From: Mycolicibacterium litorale
GTDB taxonomy: Bacteria > Actinomycetota > Actinomycetes > Mycobacteriales > Mycobacteriaceae
Assembly: GCF_014218295.1 (NCBI RefSeq)
Contig: NZ_AP023287.1
Coordinates: 1,178,001-1,242,000 of the forward strand
Direction of reading: 5' to 3'
Length of the DNA stretch: 64,000 bases
Of this stretch, positions 28,850 through 38,044 are shown piece after piece. The translations under genes and the position numbers were made by a program. Below the pieces are notes generated by a model that saw only the letters and a list, made by a program, of their open reading frames with translations, was not told the origin of the DNA and did not search any database. Position 1 is the first letter of the stretch, and each line of letters starts with the position of its first letter.

Positions 28850-28877
28850 TTGGGGCAGCCGACGCAGCGGGTAGTAT
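28850..28877 (+). promoter_or_regulatory. Candidate sigma-A promoter for infA-rpmJ-rpsM operon
   Basis: TTGGGG (28850-28855), 16 bp, TAGTAT (28872-28877). It gives a leader of about 160 nt to infA. Just before infA, GGAG (29030) is followed by CTCC (29037), so the ribosome-binding site could pair in a small 4-bp hairpin. Confidence 0.45.
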
Positions 28878-29047
28878 TGACCAACGGTGCGGTGCCCGCG
28901 CCGGCTCTTGCGTGCCTCTGGTTTCCGGAATATCCGACTACCGGCTCACGTTTCGTGGTCGGGGCCTAGCTGTGCCAGTGCAGTACGTCGCCGGCCGCGG
29001 CGACGGGCGCCGAACAACCAGAAGACAACGGAGGATCTCCGAAAAGT

Positions 29048-29269
29048 ATGGCAAAGAAAGACGGTGCCATAGAGGTCGAGGGTCGCGTGGTCGAACCCCT
29101 GCCCAATGCGATGTTCCGCATTGAGCTGGAGAACGGTCACAAGGTTCTCGCCCACATCAGCGGCAAGATGCGGCAGCACTACATCCGCATCCTGCCCGAG
29201 GACCGTGTCGTGGTGGAGCTGTCTCCCTACGACCTGTCCCGGGGCCGCATCGTGTATCGGTACAAGTAA
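29048..29269 (+). CDS. infA: Translation initiation factor IF-1
   Basis: 73 aa S1/OB-fold protein that binds the ribosomal A site during initiation. The sequence [41 protein letters not shown] is the standard IF-1 core. It is the first gene of infA-rpmJ-rpsM-rpsK-rpsD-rpoA-rplQ. The start follows GGAGGA about 11 nt upstream. In most actinobacteria it directly follows map; here map lies 17.5 kb upstream on the same strand. Confidence 0.98.
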
Positions 29270-29305
29270 ACCCAGACAGAACGACTCGAGAAGGATCTGC
29301 ACGCC

Positions 29306-29419
29306 GTGAAGGTGAACCCGAGCGTCAAGCCCATCTGCGACAAGTGCAGGGTGATCCGTCGGCATGGGCGGGTCATGGTGATCTGCTCCGACCCGCGCCA
29401 CAAGCAGCGGCAGGGCTGA
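29306..29419 (+). CDS. rpmJ: 50S ribosomal protein L36 (zinc-ribbon, C+ form)
   Basis: 37 aa, begins [21 protein letters not shown] with a GTG start. The zinc ligands are all present: two cysteines in CDKC, then Cys and His in [13 protein letters not shown]. It is therefore the zinc-binding C+ form, the one replaced by C- paralogues under zinc starvation. GAAGGA-like sequence lies 13 nt upstream. A GGCCGGCC-based hairpin follows the stop. Confidence 0.95.
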
Positions 29420-29423
29420 TCGC

Positions 29424-29445
29424 GGCCGGCCGAACGTGGCCGGCC
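29424..29445 (+). terminator. Hairpin between rpmJ and rpsM (possible attenuator)
   Basis: Two GGCCGGCC arms (29424-29431 and 29438-29445) around GAACGT, without a U-run. It may reduce read-through or process the mRNA between rpmJ and rpsM. A perfect TTGACA (29454-29459) follows but has no clear -10 partner. The rest of the 173-bp gap shows nothing further. Confidence 0.35.
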
Positions 29446-29592
29446 AACCCTGATTGACAACTCAATGCTGACCTCCCAGTACCACCAGGCGGATACGCCG
29501 CCTGTACACGCCCGGACGGAGGCCGGGCCCCGCCACGACGGCGGGAGCGGACTGGGAACAGACCTCCGCCAAGAAGAAGGAATGGCACACCC

Positions 29593-29967
29593 ATGGCCCG
29601 ACTAGTGGGCGTTGACCTCCCGCGCGACAAGCGCATGGAGATCGCACTTACCTACATCTACGGCGTCGGCCGTACCCGCTCCCAGGAGATCCTGGAGGCG
29701 ACCGGCATCGACCGGGATCTGCGCACCAAGGATCTGACCGACGACCAGGTCACCCAGCTGCGCGACTACATCGAAGCGAACCTGAAGGTGGAGGGCGACC
29801 TGCGCCGCGAGGTGCAGGCGGACATCCGTCGCAAGATCGAGATCGGCTGCTACCAGGGCCTGCGGCACCGTCGCGGCCTGCCGGTGCGCGGCCAGCGGAC
29901 CAAGACCAACGCGCGTACCCGCAAGGGCCCGAAGCGCACCATCGCCGGCAAGAAGAAGGCCAGGTAA
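29593..29967 (+). CDS. rpsM: 30S ribosomal protein S13
   Basis: 124 aa small-subunit head protein contacting the P-site tRNA and bridging to the 50S subunit. It begins [33 protein letters not shown] and ends in the basic [26 protein letters not shown] tail. AAGAAGGA lies 12 nt upstream of the ATG. rpsK follows after 4 bp. Confidence 0.98.
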   Translation: MARLVGVDLPRDKRMEIALTYIYGVGRTRSQEILEATGIDRDLRTKDLTDDQVTQLRDYIEANLKVEGDLRREVQADIRRKIEIGCYQGLRHRRGLPVRGQRTKTNARTRKGPKRTIAGKKKAR

Positions 29968-29971
29968 GTAG

Positions 29972-30388
29972 ATGCCACCGAAGAAAGCCGCCGCTTCCAG
30001 CGCGAAGAAGGGGCAGAAGACCCGCCGCAGGGAAAAGAAGAACGTCCCGCACGGCGCCGCACACATCAAGAGCACGTTCAACAACACGATCGTGTCGATC
30101 ACCGATCCCCAGGGCAACGTCATCGCCTGGGCGTCGTCGGGTCACGTCGGCTTCAAGGGGTCGCGTAAGTCGACGCCGTTCGCCGCGCAGTTGGCCGCCG
30201 AGAACGCCGCCCGCAAGGCGCAGGAGCACGGCGTCAAGAAGGTCGACGTGTTCGTGAAGGGGCCCGGTTCGGGCCGCGAGACCGCCATCCGCTCGTTGCA
30301 GGCCGCGGGCCTCGAGGTCGGTGCGATCGCCGACGTCACGCCGCAGCCGCACAACGGTTGCCGTCCGCCCAAGCGGCGCCGGGTCTAG
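29972..30388 (+). CDS. rpsK: 30S ribosomal protein S11
   Basis: 138 aa platform protein of the small subunit. It has [43 protein letters not shown] and the conserved C-terminal [18 protein letters not shown]. The N-terminus is a lysine-rich extension ([22 protein letters not shown]). It lies between rpsM and rpsD in the alpha operon order. Confidence 0.98.
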   Translation: MPPKKAAASSAKKGQKTRRREKKNVPHGAAHIKSTFNNTIVSITDPQGNVIAWASSGHVGFKGSRKSTPFAAQLAAENAARKAQEHGVKKVDVFVKGPGSGRETAIRSLQAAGLEVGAIADVTPQPHNGCRPPKRRRV

Positions 30389-30408
30389 GGAAGAGGGACT
30401 AGAAACTC

Positions 30409-31014
30409 ATGGCTCGTTACACCGGACCGGCCACCCGCAAGTCGCGTCGTCTCGGCGTCGACCTCGTCGGTGGCGATCAGTCGTTCGAGAAGCGCCCCTA
30501 CCCGCCCGGCCAGCACGGCCGCGCGCGGATCAAGGAGAGCGAATACCGCACCCAGCTGCAGGAGAAGCAGAAGGCCCGCTTCACCTACGGCGTGCTGGAG
30601 AAGCAGTTCCGCCGCTACTACGACGAGGCCAACCGGCAGCCCGGCAAGACCGGCGACAACCTGCTGCGCATCCTCGAGAGCCGGCTGGACAACGTCGTGT
30701 ACCGCGCCGGCCTGGCGCGCACCCGCCGGATGGCCCGCCAGCTCGTCAGCCACGGCCACTTCACCGTCAACGGCGTCAAGGTCGACATCCCCAGCTACCG
30801 GGTGTCGCAGTACGACATCATCGACGTGCGCGAGAAGTCGCTGAACACCGATCCGTTCATCATCGCGCGGGAGACCGCGGGTGAGCGTCCGATCCCGTCG
30901 TGGCTGCAGGTCGTCGGCGAACGCCAGCGCATCCTCGTCCACCAGTTGCCGGAGCGCGCGCAGATCGACGTGCCGCTGGCCGAGCAGCTGATCGTCGAGC
31001 TCTACTCGAAGTAA
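30409..31014 (+). CDS. rpsD: 30S ribosomal protein S4
   Basis: 201 aa primary 16S rRNA-binding protein, and in many bacteria the translational repressor of this operon. It begins ARYTGPATRKSRRLGVDL, lacking the N-terminal zinc cysteines (C- form). The S4 RNA-binding domain RLDNVVYRAGLARTRRMARQLVSHGHFTVNG is intact. It is followed by a 75-bp gap to rpoA. No S4-binding pseudoknot could be recognised by eye. Confidence 0.98.
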   Translation: MARYTGPATRKSRRLGVDLVGGDQSFEKRPYPPGQHGRARIKESEYRTQLQEKQKARFTYGVLEKQFRRYYDEANRQPGKTGDNLLRILESRLDNVVYRAGLARTRRMARQLVSHGHFTVNGVKVDIPSYRVSQYDIIDVREKSLNTDPFIIARETAGERPIPSWLQVVGERQRILVHQLPERAQIDVPLAEQLIVELYSK

Positions 31015-32142
<1,128 letters not shown>

Positions 32143-32216
32143 CACCCGAATTCTCGAAAGAGATCCGTCCCGGCCCTACCTGATACGGGGGTCGGCCCCA
32201 CAAGGAGATAGTCGCA

Positions 32217-32798
32217 ATGCCCAAGCCCACCAAGGGCCCTCGCCTCGGCGGGTCGTCCTCGCACCAGAAGGCGCTGCTGGCCAACCTGGCCACGTCGCTG
32301 TTCGAGCACGGCCGCATCAAGACGACCGAGCCCAAGGCACGGGCGCTGCGTCCGTACGCGGAGAAGCTGATCACCCACGCCAAGAAGGGCACGCTGCACA
32401 ATCGGCGTGAGGTGCTCAAGAAGATCCGGGACAAGGATGTCGTGCACACCCTGTTCGCCGAGATCGGCCCGTTCTTCGCCGACCGTGAGGGTGGCTACAC
32501 CCGCATCATCAAGGTCGAGCCGCGTAAGGGCGACAACGCCCCGATGGCGGTCATCGAGCTGGTGCGGGAGAAGACCGTGACCTCGGAGGCCAACCGGGCC
32601 CGCCGTGCGGACGCGTCCCAGAAGGTCGCGGCCGCCGCAGCGCCGCAGGCGGCCGTCGAGCCGGAGGCCGCCGAGGGACCCGAGGCATCGGACACCGCCG
32701 ACGCGGTGACCGAGGCCGAGGACACCACCGCGGTCGAGGCCTCGCGGTCGACGCCGGACGAGGATCCCACCCAGGATTCGGACGCTGACAAGTCCTAG
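32217..32798 (+). CDS. rplQ: 50S ribosomal protein L17
   Basis: 193 aa. The ribosomal core is residues 1-120 ([59 protein letters not shown]). It carries an extra C-terminal acidic, Ala/Glu-rich extension of about 70 residues, seen also in other mycobacteria. AAGGAG lies 9 nt upstream of the ATG. It is the last gene of the alpha operon, followed 15 bp later by a strong terminator hairpin. Confidence 0.97.
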   Translation: MPKPTKGPRLGGSSSHQKALLANLATSLFEHGRIKTTEPKARALRPYAEKLITHAKKGTLHNRREVLKKIRDKDVVHTLFAEIGPFFADREGGYTRIIKVEPRKGDNAPMAVIELVREKTVTSEANRARRADASQKVAAAAAPQAAVEPEAAEGPEASDTADAVTEAEDTTAVEASRSTPDEDPTQDSDADKS

Positions 32799-32813
32799 TG
32801 ACATGAGCGCAGA

Positions 32814-32854
32814 CCAGCCCGCCACTTCACCGAGTGGCGGGCTGGTTCATTCTT
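32814..32854 (+). terminator. Rho-independent-type terminator of the infA-rplQ operon
   Basis: Perfect 13-bp stem CCAGCCCGCCACT (32814-32826) / AGTGGCGGGCTGG (32833-32845), 6-nt loop, then the U-rich TTCATTCTT. It falls inside the longest possible truA frame, arguing for a downstream truA start. Confidence 0.8.
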
Positions 32855-32874
32855 CCCGTCGCTCCGCTCGCCCG

Positions 32875-33711
32875 GTGATTCGTCTTCGGCTCGACGTCAG
32901 CTACGACGGCACCGACTTCGCCGGGTGGGCTCCGCAGGCCGGTCAGCGCACGGTCGCCGGGTCGATCGACGAGGCGTTGACGACGGTGTTCCGCACGCCG
33001 GTGGTGGTGCGGGCCGCCGGACGCACCGACGCGGGTGTGCACGCCACCGGGCAGGTCGCCCACGCCGACGTGCCTGAGGGTGCGCTGCGGTACGCCTACC
33101 CGCGGACTCCGCGTCCGGCCGACCCGGAGTTCGGCCCGCTGGTCCGCCGCCTGAGCCGATTCCTGCCCGCCGACGTGCGGGTCCGTGAGATCGCCCGCGC
33201 ACCAGCGGGTTTCGACGCCCGCTTCTCGGCGCTGCGCCGGCATTACACCTACCGACTGGGGACTGCGCCCTACGGCGTGGAGCCGCATCTGGCCCGCTAC
33301 GTCACGGCGTGGCCGCGTCCGCTCGACGTCGCCGCGATGAACGCGGCGAGCCGCGGCCTGGTCGGGCTGCGCGATTTCGCGGCGTTCTGCCGGCACCGCG
33401 ACGGGGCGACCACCATCCGCGACCTGCAGCGCCTCGAGTGGGTTCGCGACGGCGACCTGGTCACCGCCTACGTCAGCGCGGATGCGTTCTGCTGGTCGAT
33501 GGTGCGTTCCCTGGTCGGTGCGCTGATCGCGGTCGGGGAGCACCGCCGCGACCCCGACTGGTGCGCCGGGTTGCTCTCGGCGACCCGGCGGTCGAGCGAG
33601 TTCGCGGCCGCCCCACCCCAGGGGCTGACGCTCGTCGGGGTGGACTACCCACCCGACGACCAGCTGGCCGCGCGCACCCTGGTGACCCGCGACCTGCGCG
33701 TCATCGACTAG
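32875..33711 (+). CDS. truA: tRNA pseudouridine synthase A
   Basis: Isomerises uridines 38-40 in the anticodon stem-loop of many tRNAs; 278 aa from the GTG at 32875. The catalytic Asp52 lies in [30 protein letters not shown] opens the fold, and RRHYTYRL and [23 protein letters not shown] are family motifs. A start at the ATG 32803 would place the 13-bp terminator of rplQ in the coding sequence and add 24 residues of atypical sequence, so the downstream GTG is preferred. It is probably transcribed from its own or read-through transcription. Confidence 0.9.
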   Translation: MIRLRLDVSYDGTDFAGWAPQAGQRTVAGSIDEALTTVFRTPVVVRAAGRTDAGVHATGQVAHADVPEGALRYAYPRTPRPADPEFGPLVRRLSRFLPADVRVREIARAPAGFDARFSALRRHYTYRLGTAPYGVEPHLARYVTAWPRPLDVAAMNAASRGLVGLRDFAAFCRHRDGATTIRDLQRLEWVRDGDLVTAYVSADAFCWSMVRSLVGALIAVGEHRRDPDWCAGLLSATRRSSEFAAAPPQGLTLVGVDYPPDDQLAARTLVTRDLRVID

Positions 33712-33715
33712 CCGG

Positions 33716-34429
33716 TCAGATGCGGGCGGCGATGAAGTCGGCGGCCTGATTCACCATGCCGGCGTTGACGTACGCCCTGGCCGCGTGGTCGGGCCAGTTG
33801 CCTTCCCAGGTGTTGGGGTCGGCCGGGCTGCAGATCGGATCCGCGCCGTGGCACAGCTCGATCGTGCGCTCGCGGTAGAGCGGGCTGAAGTTGGTGATCG
33901 GTCCGACCCAGGCGATGCCGTTGCCGAACAGCGCCACCGCGGCGATGTGCCGGTCCATGCCCGGCGGCAGCGGCTTGTCGAATCCGAACGCCGCGATGGG
34001 GGCGGCCAGCACGACGTCGGTGACGGCCGCGCCGAGCGAGTAGCCGCCGAGGACCAGCCGGGTGTCGGGGCACCGCCCCGCCATGTCCTGGATGCGCGAG
34101 CTCATGTCGTTGGCGCCGATGTCGATCTCGGTGTCCGCCGGGTACTGCACGGTGTAGAGGTCGATGTCCTTGTCGGTCTTGCTGCGCAGAGCACTGATGA
34201 GCGCATTGCCGATCACGCCTGCGCCCGGCGCCTCGGTGCGGCCGCGAGCGAAGATCAGCTCCGCCTGCGGGCACGACTGAGCCGACGCGACGGCGGCGGT
34301 GCGGGGCAGTGCGGCGGGCACGGTGAGGAGTCCGGCAGCGACGAACACGGACGCGGCGAACGTCAGACACCGGCGGACCCAGCGGGGCGACGCGGAATGA
34401 TCATGCACCCCGTCGATGGTAACCGACAT
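33716..34429 (-). CDS. Cutinase-family protein (Culp-like secreted esterase), downstream copy
   Basis: Exported serine esterase/lipase, 237 aa. A signal peptide lies at residues about 15-50 (CLTFAASVFVAAGLLTVPAALPRTAAVASA). The mature start SCPQAELIFARGRTEAPGAGVIG is the cutinase hallmark. The nucleophile is in LGGYSLGAAV; the acid is the Asp of CHGADPICS, with that disulfide, and His in NWPDHAARAY. The ATG at 34429 is chosen; a TTG 9 nt upstream would overlap the preceding gene. It is tandem with the next gene and matches the Rv3451-Rv3452 (cut3/cut4) position. Confidence 0.9.
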   Translation of the reverse strand: MSVTIDGVHDHSASPRWVRRCLTFAASVFVAAGLLTVPAALPRTAAVASAQSCPQAELIFARGRTEAPGAGVIGNALISALRSKTDKDIDLYTVQYPADTEIDIGANDMSSRIQDMAGRCPDTRLVLGGYSLGAAVTDVVLAAPIAAFGFDKPLPPGMDRHIAAVALFGNGIAWVGPITNFSPLYRERTIELCHGADPICSPADPNTWEGNWPDHAARAYVNAGMVNQAADFIAARI

Positions 34430-34434
34430 GGTCG

Positions 34435-35109
34435 TCAAATCAGCCCGGCTGCAAAACCCGCGGCCTGGCCGATGAAGGGTGACGTCTCGTAGTGGGTGTG
34501 CGCGAACGGGTTGCGGCCGTCGGAGCAGATCGGGTCGCCGTCACTGCAGAGATCGACGCTGCGCCCCGCGAACAAGCCCTGCGCCGAGACGGGGTTGCCG
34601 AACTTGGCCGCGGGATTGCCGAAGACCGCCACCGCCGCGACGTCGCTGACGTAGCTCGACGGCAGCGGGGGCGCCGAACCGAGGTCCCCGATCCGGTTGC
34701 CGAGCGGCGGGACGCCGGCGAGCATGTCGATCACCGCGGCGCCCTGCGAGTAGCCGCCGAGGACGAACCGGGTGCCCGGGCACTGCGACGAGACCGACGC
34801 GATACGCGCGGTGGCGTCCGTGGCGCCCGCCGCGGTGTTGAGGAAGTCGTACGTGGCGGGGTAGTTCACGCCGTACGTGCTGAGCGTGCGGCCACCGAGC
34901 AGCGGCCGCATCGCGTCGGCGAGTGCCTGGCCGACGCGGCCGATCCCCGCGGGCTCGCTGGTTCCCCTGGCGAAGATCAGTTCGACATCGGAGCAGCCCT
35001 GGGCGGCGGCGGTCGGCGCGGGTCCCGCGGCGACGAGGAGGCCGGCTGAGGCGACGGTCAGTGCGGTGGCGGTCAGGCGCGCACCGGCGCGAAGCAGGTT
35101 CACCGGCAC
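34435..35109 (-). CDS. Cutinase-family protein (Culp-like secreted esterase), upstream copy
   Basis: 224 aa exported esterase. The signal peptide is LTATALTVASAGLLVAAGPAPTAAAQ (about residues 12-37). The mature start is GCSDVELIFARGTSEPAGIGRVGQ. The nucleophile is in LGGYSQGAAVIDM, the Asp in LCSDGDPICSDG and the His in NPFAHTHYE. All catalytic positions are present. It has a GTG start, 5 bp before its paralogue, so the pair form an operon. Likely substrates are short-chain esters or phospholipids, from family knowledge. Confidence 0.9.
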   Translation of the reverse strand: MPVNLLRAGARLTATALTVASAGLLVAAGPAPTAAAQGCSDVELIFARGTSEPAGIGRVGQALADAMRPLLGGRTLSTYGVNYPATYDFLNTAAGATDATARIASVSSQCPGTRFVLGGYSQGAAVIDMLAGVPPLGNRIGDLGSAPPLPSSYVSDVAAVAVFGNPAAKFGNPVSAQGLFAGRSVDLCSDGDPICSDGRNPFAHTHYETSPFIGQAAGFAAGLI

Positions 35110-35126
35110 ATAATCACATAGATGGG

Positions 35127-36164
35127 CTAGCTACATCCAACAGAATCGGTGCCATGCTCGCCGTGGCGGGGTGTTTCCGGCCACATCGCCTCGGCGACCA
35201 GCTCGCCCTGGCGGGCCAGGACGAGGCCGGTCAACACGACGACCCCGCCGACGGCCTGGATCGCCGTGATGGATTCGCCGAGCATCACCCATGCCGCGAG
35301 CACCGCGAAGAGCACCTCGGAGAGCCCGACCAGCGAGGCGAACCGCGGCCGCAGCCGGGCGATCCCCACGATGCCCAGCGTGTAGGCGATCGCCGTCGGG
35401 ATCAGGCCGAGCGCGATCACGGGCACCACCCACGAGGTCGTCCACCCGGCGATGACGGTGTCGTTGGCGGTGAAGGTCAGCGGCATGATGCCGACGAGGC
35501 CGACCAGTGCGGTGACCGCCGCGCCGACCGCGAGGCCGCCGGCGGCGAGTGTGATCGGGTGGACGCCGGCGGAGTCCTCACCGGTGGCGGCGCGTTCCGA
35601 CATCAGGAAGTAGCAGGCGGCGCAGACCGCGGCGGCCATACCCCAGCCGACGCCGACGAGGTTGATGTGCAGCCCGGCGAACCCGCCGGTGTCGACGATC
35701 CCGAGCACCAGCATGATGCCCGCGACCGCCACCGTGACGCCCGCCAGCGTCAGGCGCGACGGCGTGCGGCGGGTGCTCAGCCACACCCAGCCCACCACGA
35801 GGATCGGCGCGGTGTACTCGAGCAGCAGCGCGACCGCGACGGACAGGTGCGAGACGGCGCTGTAGTAGAACAGCTGAGCGCCGGCGATCGGGACGGCGCC
35901 GTAGACGACGACGGTCCGCCAGTGGCCGGCGGCCTCGCGCACCCAGCCGGGGCGCATGATCGTCGCGAACACCGCCATCAGCAGGGCGCCGCCGGCGAGC
36001 CGAGCGGTGACGGCCGCGGTGGGGCTCCAACCGGCGACCATCAGCGACTTGCCCAGCGGTCCGGACATCCCGAACGCGAAGGCCGATGTGACCGCGAACA
36101 GCAGGCCGACCCGGAAGTGGTCGACAGATGTGCGCGGTGACGTGAGGGTGCCGGGCGCGGCCAT
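35127..36164 (-). CDS. EamA/DMT-superfamily transporter
   Basis: 345 aa with about ten hydrophobic segments in two EamA repeats. The first repeat starts VGLLFAVTSAFAFGMSGPLGKSLM, the second GVGWGMAAAVCAACYFLMSERA, ending VLFAVLAAWVMLGESITAIQAVGGVVVLTGLVLA. Such proteins export small metabolites or amino acids. The ATG at 36164 has GGAGG 8 nt upstream; the GTG 12 nt further up is less likely. It is divergent from the CGNR regulator gene, with 66 bp and shared sequence repeats between, so it is a candidate target. The substrate is unknown. Confidence 0.88.
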   Translation of the reverse strand: MAAPGTLTSPRTSVDHFRVGLLFAVTSAFAFGMSGPLGKSLMVAGWSPTAAVTARLAGGALLMAVFATIMRPGWVREAAGHWRTVVVYGAVPIAGAQLFYYSAVSHLSVAVALLLEYTAPILVVGWVWLSTRRTPSRLTLAGVTVAVAGIMLVLGIVDTGGFAGLHINLVGVGWGMAAAVCAACYFLMSERAATGEDSAGVHPITLAAGGLAVGAAVTALVGLVGIMPLTFTANDTVIAGWTTSWVVPVIALGLIPTAIAYTLGIVGIARLRPRFASLVGLSEVLFAVLAAWVMLGESITAIQAVGGVVVLTGLVLARQGELVAEAMWPETPRHGEHGTDSVGCS

Positions 36165-36184
36165 CTCCACCTCCACAGCGTGTA

Positions 36185-36195
36185 ATGAGTAAAAT
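36185..36195 (+). promoter_or_regulatory. Putative CGNR-regulator site 1 (ATGAGTAAAAT)
   Basis: First of three copies of ATGAGTNAAAT around the divergent transporter/CGNR promoter region. It lies 21 bp upstream of the transporter ATG. Confidence 0.45.
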
Positions 36196-36230
36196 CAGCT
36201 TTGGTCCTGACGCTATCGATCGAAGGAGTC

Positions 36231-36254
36231 ATGAGTCAAATGAATTTCACTCAT
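36231..36254. promoter_or_regulatory. Putative CGNR-regulator sites 2 and 3 (inverted pair)
   Basis: ATGAGTCAAAT (36231-36241) and, inverted, ATGAGTGAAAT (36244-36254, minus strand). The pair forms an inverted repeat with arms GTCATGAGT / ACTCATGAC (36228-36236, 36249-36257). It covers the start codon of the CGNR gene itself. Confidence 0.45.
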
Positions 36255-36794
36255 GACACTGAGCTCACACTGCGCGCCGCCTGTGTGCTGGTGAACACCG
36301 ACCGGGTCGACGGCGAACAACTCGGCGACCTGGCCGCGCTCGACCAATATCTCGACAGCTTCGGCTGGACCGGCCGTCGCGACCGCGACGACGCGGAACT
36401 CGCCGAGGTGCACCGGTTGCGGTCCCGGCTGGGCAGGATCTGGGCGGCCGCCGAGGACGAGGAGCGCACGGTCGGTCAGGTCAACGCCCTGCTCTCCGAC
36501 ACCCACGCCGCACCCTGGCTGACGCGCCACCCCGAGATGCCCGAATGGCATCTGCACCTGGCCTCGATCCACGACCCACTGGGGCAGCGGATGGGTGCCG
36601 AGATGGCGATGGCGCTCGCCGACCTGATCCGCGGTGGCGAACTGCGGCGGTTGAAGACCTGCGCCGCACCCGACTGCGAGGCGGTGCTGGTCGACCTGTC
36701 GCGCAACCGGTCCCGGATGTTCTGCGACACCGGAAACTGCGGTAACCGCCAACACGTGGCGGCCTACCGTGAGCGGCGCTCCAAGGACTCCTAG
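36231..36794 (+). CDS. CGNR zinc-finger (ABATE-domain) putative transcriptional regulator
   Basis: 187 aa. The N-terminal ABATE helical domain (TLRAACVLVNTDR through MALADLIRGGELRRLKTC) is followed by the CGNR zinc finger at about residues 143-180: Cys pair in CAAPDCEAVLVD, then FCDTGNCGNRQHVAAYRERR. The family is thought to be transcriptional regulators of stress or export genes. The ATG at 36231 has GAAGGAG 2-8 nt upstream. It is divergent from an EamA transporter; three copies of ATGAGTNAAAT around the two starts may be its binding sites. Confidence 0.85.
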   Translation: MSQMNFTHDTELTLRAACVLVNTDRVDGEQLGDLAALDQYLDSFGWTGRRDRDDAELAEVHRLRSRLGRIWAAAEDEERTVGQVNALLSDTHAAPWLTRHPEMPEWHLHLASIHDPLGQRMGAEMAMALADLIRGGELRRLKTCAAPDCEAVLVDLSRNRSRMFCDTGNCGNRQHVAAYRERRSKDS

Positions 36795-36801
36795 CTGATT
36801 C

Positions 36802-37932
36802 CTAGTTGTCGTCGTCGGTGCTGAACCGGCGGACGTGGTCGAGGACCGCCGGGCGGTCACACGAGACGTAGCGTGCCTGATTGCCACCAGCACGGCGGGC
36901 GTCGTACATCGCCATGGTCGCGATGGTGATCAGCTCGTCGAGCAGATCCGACGGCGGACAGTCGCCCAGCCCGCGCATCGGGGTGCTCACCACCCCCATA
37001 CTCGCCGTCACCCGAGGCGGCGTGGCCGCGATGGCCTTGCGTACCCGCTCCACCAACGGGAACGAATCCGGCGTGGCGAACGTGTCGGCGATCAGGTACT
37101 CGTCGTCACCGGTGTGGGCGACGAACGCGTTGTGCCGTGTCGTCTCCCGCAGGGTCTGGCCGATCGACACCCGGGCCCGTTCACACGCCAGTTCCCCGTC
37201 GGTCTCCGCCAGCAGTCGCATGTTGTCGAGGCTGATCACCACCAGCACCAGCCGCTGATCGTCGTCACGGCTGCGGGCGACCACAAGCCCGGCGGCGCGG
37301 TAGAACGCCTCCCGGTTCAGCAACCCGGTCAGCGGGTCGATGTCGGCGTTGTCCACGTCGATGTCGATGGCGTAGAGCAGGAGGTGACATGCGAACGGCA
37401 CCGCCACCGTCACCGTCAGGGCGATCGCCAGCGACGTCACCGCCCACACCGTATCCGCGGTCTCCGCGAGCCGGAACGCGAGCACGATCGCGGTGAACTC
37501 GGCCAGCGCGAACACCAGCACGATGTAACGGGCGGTGTGGAACAACGCCACGTAGGCACCGAGCACCGCGAACCCGGTCGCGAGCAGCAGTCCGGCCTCG
37601 GGGTCGGACATGATCAGGCAGCCCGCGGCGATGTTGACCGCCGTCACCAGCACGAACAGACCGGACTGCCGTCGTGAGGGCCACCGGCGGCGCAGCCACA
37701 GCGCCGCCATCGCCAGACAGCTCGCGGTAACGACCGCGCCGACCCAACGGCCGAGTACGGTGTGCGGGCCGGCGTCGCTCCACTGCATCGCCAGCGGCAC
37801 CAGCCCCAGGGTCGTGACGAACATCGCGATCAGCCGGCAGGTCGCCGACTGCGCCTCGCGCGCGGCCAAGAACGAGGTGAGCCAGTAGAAATGCTCCGGC
37901 TGGCGCCAATACTGCCGCACCGCCTGGAACAT
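36802..37932 (-). CDS. Membrane GGDEF-domain protein with degenerate signature
   Basis: 376 aa. The N-terminal half has about six membrane helices (residues 32-190, e.g. LFVLVTAVNIAAGCLIM, YIVLVFALAEFTAIVLAF). The C-terminal GGDEF domain begins DIDPLTGLLNREAFYRAAG. The active-site loop reads HTGDDEYLI instead of GGDEF: the second Gly is Asp and Phe is Tyr. Diguanylate cyclase activity is thus uncertain; it may be a c-di-GMP receptor or inactive. GGGAGG precedes the ATG. It lies tail-to-tail with the CGNR gene, 7 bp apart. Confidence 0.87.
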   Translation of the reverse strand: MFQAVRQYWRQPEHFYWLTSFLAAREAQSATCRLIAMFVTTLGLVPLAMQWSDAGPHTVLGRWVGAVVTASCLAMAALWLRRRWPSRRQSGLFVLVTAVNIAAGCLIMSDPEAGLLLATGFAVLGAYVALFHTARYIVLVFALAEFTAIVLAFRLAETADTVWAVTSLAIALTVTVAVPFACHLLLYAIDIDVDNADIDPLTGLLNREAFYRAAGLVVARSRDDDQRLVLVVISLDNMRLLAETDGELACERARVSIGQTLRETTRHNAFVAHTGDDEYLIADTFATPDSFPLVERVRKAIAATPPRVTASMGVVSTPMRGLGDCPPSDLLDELITIATMAMYDARRAGGNQARYVSCDRPAVLDHVRRFSTDDDN

Positions 37933-38022
37933 CTCGGATACCTCCCACCGCTTCCCACACTGTATGCCCGCCCACCGACGCGCGACGTGAAATCAGCGTC
38001 GGGTGGGGGAGCCCGGCGCGGT

Positions 38023-38028
38023 TAGGCT
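38023..38028 (+). promoter_or_regulatory. Candidate -10 hexamer (TAGGCT) of eccB4
   Basis: TAGGCT would start transcription near 38035, leaving a very short leader. GGGGGTGGAG in that leader is the ribosome-binding site for the ATG at 38045. Confidence 0.4.
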
Positions 38029-38044
38029 CCCCACGGGGGTGGAG

